The position numbers were made by a program, and so were the translations under genes. Below, piece by piece: positions 57,960 to 64,000 of a DNA stretch of 64,000 nt; the stretch's first letter is position 1, and each line of letters opens with the position of its first letter. This DNA is from Hermetia illucens. Its lineage: Eukaryota > Arthropoda > Insecta > Diptera > Stratiomyidae. The stretch covers positions 124,200,027-124,264,026 of the forward strand of contig NC_051852.1 of the NCBI RefSeq assembly GCF_905115235.1. The letters run 5' to 3'. Below the pieces are notes generated by a model, which was given only the letters and a program-made list of their open reading frames with translations, was not told where the DNA came from and did not search any database.

Positions 57960-58175
57960 CAAAGGTTGCAATTCACTCCCTGGTAGGCGCGTCAACTACA
58001 CCTACGCGCTATCGTTCGCGGTTACGTGAAATGTGCTTCTGTTCGGCCACCGATTCCCTGAGATCCCTGCACTCCTTCTCTATTGTTCTGCGATAGGTGC
58101 CTTTCGGGCGACCCATCCGTCGGCCATCATTCCACTGCTTGACGTAGCTAGCAGTGCAATTGTCGCCCCTTCGTA
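57960..58175 (-). mobile_element. LINE ORF2 C-terminal fragment
   Basis: The minus strand reads GRRMGRPKGTYRRTIEKECR, then HISRNRERXRVGVVDA. This is the familiar Gly-Arg-Pro-Lys...Trp-Arg-Arg end of an RTE/CR1-like ORF2. Confidence 0.6.
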
Positions 58176-58596
58176 AAAGTGTTACCTATCCACTGCCGTT
58201 TCCGCCTACCGGTCTCAGTGTGCACGAACTTCGATTATATCACGCAGACAGGTATTCACGTAGGCTTGAAGCTTTTGAGTGACAGTGAGTGACAGTCTTA
58301 ACTCGGTGTGTTGTCTTCATGTTGAGATAACGGCATTTTCAGATTTTTGTCAAGGCAGCGAAAACCCGACATCGAATTTAAGTCTGCTACCAATTGGCTT
58401 TCTCGAGTACAAAAGCGCATTACCGCAAAAGGGAGAGAAGGGTACGCTCCAGTGTCTCATCACCTTATATCGTTGGGATTCTGGCTAAAGTTGGAGAAAG
58501 CGAGCATTCCCTCGTTACCGTTGTCGAGAAGTCAGCACCCATTCCAGAAACCAATCATAGTCCGTTTTCGATTGCCAAAGGTCTTCAGCGTGAGAT

Positions 58597-58729
58597 CAGT
58601 CCTTATCTGACGCATTGCTGATGTTTCGGTAGCAATAAATTTTCAAAATTTGCGGGTTGCTAGCCCAAAAATTTATATTCCTTTTAGTCGTTTCTTACGA
58701 CAAGCCGGGAAGACTTTGAATGTATTGTG
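58597..58729 (+). repeat. dispersed repeat family B, copy 2
   Basis: Aligns with 15616-15735 (CAGTCCTTATCTGACGCATTG to GAATGTATTG, diverged). Class unknown. Confidence 0.65.
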
Positions 58730-58899
58730 AAACCCCACTCACAGGGTCGTATAGTTATTCTGCGACAGGTTGACAAAGCAAATGCCGCCGATTTCGTTAA
58801 AGAAAAAATTATCGTGTCGAATGCTAAGCCTTACAAAAATGCTAGGGCTTCCACCTCAATCGACGGGGCAGGACGGGCCCCGGTCCTGTCGAGAAATGG

Positions 58900-60250
58900 A
58901 CAAGGGTTCTTGACGCATTGACGGCGTAAAAACGTAAGTAAGTTAGTCCGAGCAAAAGAAATATGTGTCTGCACGTTAAATATTGGCACCCTCACTGGAA
59001 AGACTGATGAACTCGCAAAAGCGCTTCGGAAAAGGGGCATTGATATCAACGCTCTACAAGAAGGCGATGGCTGGTGCCAAAATCTGCGACATAGAACGCA
59101 AATACGGTAAAAATGGCTATAAGCTTCCCTATTTTGGTAGCCCACACACTCAATGATTCCTTGCCATATCTGAGAGCTTCTGTGATGCCATTAAAACAGT
59201 CAAATGATTTGATGATCGGTTGATGAAGCTCACAATTAAAACAGCTGATCGAACAGACAGGACCTGATGCCAAGAAAGATGACTTCTAGCGACTTCCCGG
59301 TGCAAAGACCCGCAACGGGTAGATGGCGAGAATATTTCGAGCAAATTTCAACGGCAGAATTTCTTCATCCTACACTTCCACAAGTATTGCCCACATTTGA
59401 AGTAATTCCACCTGTCAGTGCAACTGGTGCTCAGAGGTGGCGGTAAGGAAGGAAGTGGCCGAGGAGAACCTCCATAGTGGTGGTCCCGTGAGACGCTGTA
59501 CTCACTTTGGTTTGCCAGCCGTGATGCAGTAGGCGAATGCTCCAAAGGCCTAATTAGGGTAATCAGACCGGAGTCTGCACGGGGACTCATCTGAAGTGGC
59601 AAATTGGTCACGAAATCTTACCAGAGGTATACTGGTGCCATGGGAACCGGGATAGCCCCTGGACACTCATACTTCGGGTGAACTCCCGTTGTATGTGAGT
59701 ACAGCTCGGTTATTTGCGGTTGGCCCCCTAGTGGGTGTTTCATGGTGGTTGTGATTGTGCTCAAGCGAGAAGAGACCTTCGGGCCTCGGCGTGGTGTTGC
59801 GTTTCAATACGGGTGCCGTACTCCTTAGTTCGGTAGAGATTTAGGTAATTCTTGCATCCACCAGTATGAATGCAAAACCATGCACTTGGTATCGACTGGT
59901 ACCGTTGTTGCTTATCTCAGCAGGGCTCTGCTTGTGGTCACAAAATCAATCCGTGTCTGAAGAGGACCGTAGGATTAAGTCTCCACGACAGGTACCTACG
60001 TTAGACACCATGGGCTTAACTGTCAGTGCAACTGAAGTCGAGGAAGCAATAAAACGAATAAAATCCGGGAAAACAACAGGACCTGATGACATCTAACTTC
60101 TGGAAAGCGAAGAGCTTGGACCCAGCATTTCCCCAGTCGGGTTATTCAGGATGGTGGAATACCATCTGACTATCAAGAAAGTACTTCTACTACAGTTCCA
60201 ATATGGAAAATGAAAGTTATTCCAGCAGACTGTTCAACTTAGCGTCCGAT
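58900..60250 (+). mobile_element. RTE-like LINE, endonuclease start and RT entry
   Basis: 58965-59090 reads CVCTLNIGTLTGKTDELAKA and RGIDINALQE, the start of an RTE-type endonuclease. 60010-60110 reads VSATEVEEAIKRIKSGKTTG followed by PDDI. 60215-60290 reads PADCST...PIRFLFHTMKVFER, broken by a frame change (usual YRPI-L-SHTMKI-ER). The family differs from RTE copies A-C. The endonuclease body between is largely lost. Confidence 0.7.
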
Positions 60251-61460
60251 CCGGTTCCTCTTCCATACCATGAAGGTTTTTGAACGCATTCTTGACAAAC
60301 GGAGTAAAACTGCTGCGCTTGATCGTTTCCCCGCAAAGTTATTTATCGTTGCAACTGCAGTTACTGCAGATCTGCTGCGTCCACTCGTACAGAAATCTGA
60401 GGAACCCGGGACGGTTCCCAGAGTGTGGTAAATGGGGATGATCGTCAAGATCTCAGCGAAGGGGACCCGTTTTGAATGTGACAATTGGAGGGATATCTGC
60501 GTGCCCCCTGCCGTCCCAAAGATAATAACTAAAATAACCCTGGAACGGATTAAAGAACATCTCGAAAGCTTGATCGACAGAGAGCAGGCTGCTTTCTACT
60601 CTGGATCATCCTGCATTGACCACATCATTAGTCTACATATCATTGTGGAACAGTGCGCAGAGTGTGAATCTTCGCTGCACCTGTTCTTCATCGATTTCGA
60701 GAAAGTTTTCAACAATGTGAACAGGGATTGTATCTGGGGTGCTCAATGGAGGGGCATTCCAGACAAACTAATAGCCATTATCAAAGCGATACATGATGGC
60801 GCAAAATGTCATGTGCTGCACCTAAGTAAAATCTCGGAAAGTTTTGAGGTCCAAAGTAGAGCCCGCGAGAGTTGTCGCCAATATAATTTCTTCTTGTTAT
60901 TGCTGACGTTCTTCATGCTACCCTGTCCGGAAGACGTGGAGGAATTCAATGGACGATGACACCTTTACTCTCTACTCTCTCACTGGGTCATCGACCTTGG
61001 CCAAGTGGCTCTGGATTTGGAAAGAGAGATAAGTAGAGTCGAACTAAAGATAAACACCAACAAAATCAGGATTCCCAGTTTGACGGGTCATTGCACTCTC
61101 CCTATCTACGTTAACGGGCAGAGCATCGAAAGTGTCGATCAATTTTTATATCTACGAGGACCGGTTTCCGCTGACGGTGGCACCAAACTAGATGTTGCCC
61201 GACGCATTAACAGTGCTAGATCCATTTTTGCTGCCTTGTCTAACCTCTGGAAATGGAGCTATCTCAACACCAAGGTCAAGTTGAGACTGTTGTGTGCTAG
61301 TATCCTTTCTGTATTGCTACATGGGAGTAGCTCATAGAAAGTGAACCCCACTGTTACTGAAAAGCTCCAAGCATTCGTCAACATCTGTCTGCGCAGTATC
61401 ATTCGAATACGGCTGATACTATCTCAAACAAAGAAGTTAGTTAACGTACAGGCCTTGCAC
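60251..61460 (+). mobile_element. second RTE/CR1-like LINE, RT part
   Basis: A long frame reads MIVKISAKGTRFECDNWRDI, LERIKEHLESLIDREQAAF, HLFFIDFEKVFNNVNRD and KISESFEVQSRARESC, then after a break INTNKIRIPSLTG, VNGQSIESVDQFLYLRGPVS and LRLLCASILSVLLHGSS. The catalytic FADD block is missing between the two halves. It adjoins the preceding piece, which ends in the same RT region, so two different elements meet here. Confidence 0.75.
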
Positions 61461-62565
61461 CCGTACGCGATGTGATCAGAAAGCGAAAGTAGCAGTGAAT
61501 AGGTCATTCATTAAGGAGGAGCTTTGCTGACTAGGCCATGAAGGTGAGTCCTTCCAAGGACACTTGAAGCTGAACAGCAGAGAAGGACCGCAGGCGTCTG
61601 GGGAAATTGTGGAGGAACTGAAGAGCATTTAAGATAACCGCGAAGGATGGCACGTGACTGTGCGCCAAGCAGTAAATGCCATTTTCTTCCTTGTAAGGTT
61701 TTGATGAAAATCTTAGCTCTGCACCCTTCGTTAGCTTCACAGACGATAGAGGTGCTCGAGATTTTTACTCTTAATGAAGTGGAGAATATCGTCGGAGGAG
61801 GTAGAATATACCAACCTAGACATGAAAAGCTACTTTGGTGATGAAGTGACTTGGAGTAGCGGACCCGTCGAGTGCATAGAAAAAGAGTTCAGAATTAGGG
61901 CAAGTGTATCTTATAGTACCGCGGCGGCTACCTTCGATGGCACGTGTGAGGCAATTCATATTGCAACCGGTTCGATATTAACAGGGTGATCTATACTGTT
62001 CCGTGCCATTACTATGATCGAGTGAAGACCGTATCTCATTAATTATGCATAGAAGCTTAGTTTAAAGAACAAGTGGTATTCGTACCAGCTTTTGACGTTT
62101 CCCCGGAGCTATGTCATATGCAGCCTCCCGCCCCTAAGACATTAGGCGAAGGAAACAGGTTTCCTGCAAACTCTACATTTAGAAGACGCTCTTAGATAGG
62201 CAGTTTTGGGAAAGTCTGTGATCACCTCAAAGAAGTCATCGTTGATCAGGGGTTTTCAAAGGACAGAGCCATGAATCAAATATGTATATATGATTATATG
62301 ATATAAAAAAATTTTCAATGTAAAAGGGGAAGATGCTCAGTAAAGGTCATAGTGCGATTGTGATACACGATGAAAATTCCAACTCAGATATACTTAGGCA
62401 TGTGATGGAGAAACAGCACCTGGGCCTTCGTCGAAAGGGCTTCTTTGAATGGACGGATAGACCCCTTTAAGGGACTGAAGGCAGTTAATAATTTAATAAT
62501 AAATAATTTTAACTTTTTTAAAATGATTGAATTGTCCAATTTCGAGTTTTTGTATGTGGGACTCG
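61461..62565. other. no gene recognised
   Basis: Short open frames only (for example 61774-61989); nothing recognised. Confidence 0.35.
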
Positions 62566-62569
62566 TACA

Positions 62570-63640
62570 CAATAAAAGACACTTACGGTCTCTTCAGCCA
62601 TAGTCCCGCAGAACTACCATTTAGGTATCACTTCGCAAGATGGGATTGCCATATGACACTCGTGCTTCTGCTCCTTTCTGTTTTCTTCCTCCTCTCCTGC
62701 CGTATTTTTACGATTACGGAGGAAACGGTAAACCAGTTCTTTTTTGTCCTCATCATCTCCGCAACTATATCTTCCGGGCTCATGCTTCTGCCCACAGCTT
62801 GGTTCACATTTCCCCTCTCCATCGTGAATCTTGGGCAGTGAGATACCACATACTCTGGATCCTTCGGTATGCCCCCACATCAATTCAGAGAATCGTCAAA
62901 CCCAATGCAATACAAATACTACCTATACCAACCACCGTGTCCCGTGTGAAACTGGGTAATGTGGTAATAGGCCTCTCCATGTTTTCGCTCACACCATACC
63001 CTAAGGTTAGGAGCGGCTCGGTGAGTCCAGCGATCTTTGGTAGACTCGTCTCACCCGCATTGTTAGAGATCATTCCATTCTGAGGTTGCCACATTCTTGC
63101 GTTCTGTGTGTCTCATCACACGTTTTGCATGGTACACTACACTCAATTCTTTCGCCAGAACGCGGACTGGGATCACGCACCAGTACTGTGTCATCTGATG
63201 TGATTTAAAGCCATCAGCAGTAAACTGAATTCGTCTCCATCCGTCTCTTACAGCGGTGGCACTGAATGCCGAGGAGGGAACATTCTTTTTTTCGGCATGC
63301 CTGCAGCGATAAGATACGCTCTGGTGTTCACTGTCGGCTTCAAAACTTTGTTAGGGATTTCATCCAAACCTGCGACCTTGTTGTCGCCGATCCTACCACA
63401 TATTTTGCGCAACTCCTCCACAGTTACTGGAGATATTATGCGGTCGTTGGGTTGGATTACCGTTTGCCTTCTGCTCTTTTCGTGATGAGGAAGCGGACTG
63501 GCAACAATCTCTTTCAAGAAGCCCACTTGACGTTACGTTTACTGCTTGTTCATTACCACCCTATAGGCCTCACTTCAAGTGTTTGCATATACCGGCATGG
63601 TTGAATAGCGGTTTGAAGCAGTTCTTTTTACTTCTCTGAA
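62570..63640 (-). mobile_element. R1/LOA-type LINE, RT start and ORF2 C-terminus
   Basis: On the minus strand 63526-63300 reads LPHHEKSRRQTVIQPND, then VTVEELRKICGRIGDNKVAG and LDEIPNKVLK, the entry to an R1/LOA RT. 62800-62690 reads MSPEDIVAEMMRTKKNWFTV, the extreme ORF2 C-terminus. Most of the RT between them is missing. Confidence 0.75.
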
Positions 63641-63909
63641 TGGCCTATTTTAAGCGGCCACAGAACTGTGTTTGTGTCCCTTCTCGGCTACCGCCACCGG
63701 CGTTTCTCCTAAGCCTCTGGTAAATACTTCTTGCCCGGAAACATTCGGCTCACAAACTTACGAGTAGGGGCATAATAGTATTGCATGTTTTCGCCACCCA
63801 TCGGGTGGTTTAGGTGACTATTTCTATGGTTGTAACATCCAAGGATATGTCGGGCTTAAGCTCCTTCTTCTTCACAGTAGACTCACGGTCTGATGACATC
63901 CAGTATGTC

Positions 63910-64000
63910 TTGCTAAGATTATTCTGGATCCAATATTTTTCTGGAACCTGGAAATTAAACGGAGCACTGTTTTGTAAGTAAGTATTATAGCTTAATTTTT
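63910..64000 (+). repeat. dispersed repeat family C, copy 2
   Basis: Aligns with 52587-52673 and is cut by the window edge. Confidence 0.6.

Overview
The window is a stretch of fly (Diptera) nuclear DNA. The signs are single-exon trypsin-fold genes with TATA/Inr promoters, insect-type non-LTR retrotransposons of the R1, LOA/I, Jockey, RTE and R4 clades, a tRNA-derived SINE with a TTATTATT-type tail, and very dense nested repeats. A brachyceran with a large repeat-rich genome (a soldier fly such as Hermetia would fit) is my guess; the species cannot be read from the sequence.

Only four genes look intact. They are paralogues of one small secreted serine-protease-homologue (SPH) family, scattered through the repeats: SPH1 (7433-8254, -), SPH2 (31913-32704, +), SPH3 (42235-43212, -) and SPH4 (53130-53939, -). 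A fifth, dead copy (about 43735-44075, +) sits head-to-head with SPH3. All four keep the signal peptide, the activation-type Arg-Ile junction and three chymotrypsin-type disulfides. All have lost catalytic Asp102 (Asn), Asp194 (Asn) and Ser195 (Glu). His57 survives in two (SPH1, SPH3) and is Arg or Asp in the others. They are therefore predicted pseudoproteases. Their promoters share a TATA box, an initiator and upstream GATA-type sites, which suggests co-expression. SPH2 and SPH4 are a recent inverted duplicate pair. SPH3 carries a Pro/Thr-rich, mucin-like tail.

Layout: 1-7.3 kb holds an R4 fragment, then a LOA/I-type LINE split by an RTE insertion with 8-bp target-site repeats, then a second R4 fragment. 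7.4-8.35 kb is SPH1. 8.9-22 kb holds a dispersed repeat, a fossil Ty3/Gypsy element, R1, RTE-like and CR1/Jockey-like LINE pieces, the tail of a second Gypsy fossil inside inverted repeats, and a long R4-clade copy with an insertion. 22-24.1 kb is mostly unique and contains one unrecognised ORF. 24.3-31 kb holds two LOA-type LINEs on the minus strand. 31.6-32.8 kb is SPH2. 33-40.3 kb is a stack of an R1 ORF1 fragment, a Jockey LINE carrying an R1 3' insertion, and a long RTE copy. 41.2-44.4 kb holds a LINE fragment, SPH3, the SPH pseudogene and an R1 3' piece. 44.7-49.1 kb holds a LOA/I LINE, a 9-bp satellite and two tandem R1 copies. 49.1-52.6 kb holds repeats, an RTE copy and the SINE. 53.1-54.3 kb is SPH4. 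54.9-64 kb is LINE debris (R1, RTE-like).

No CRISPR, operon, rRNA or functional tRNA is present. All alignments were done by eye; family and clade names rest on recognised motifs, not on searches.
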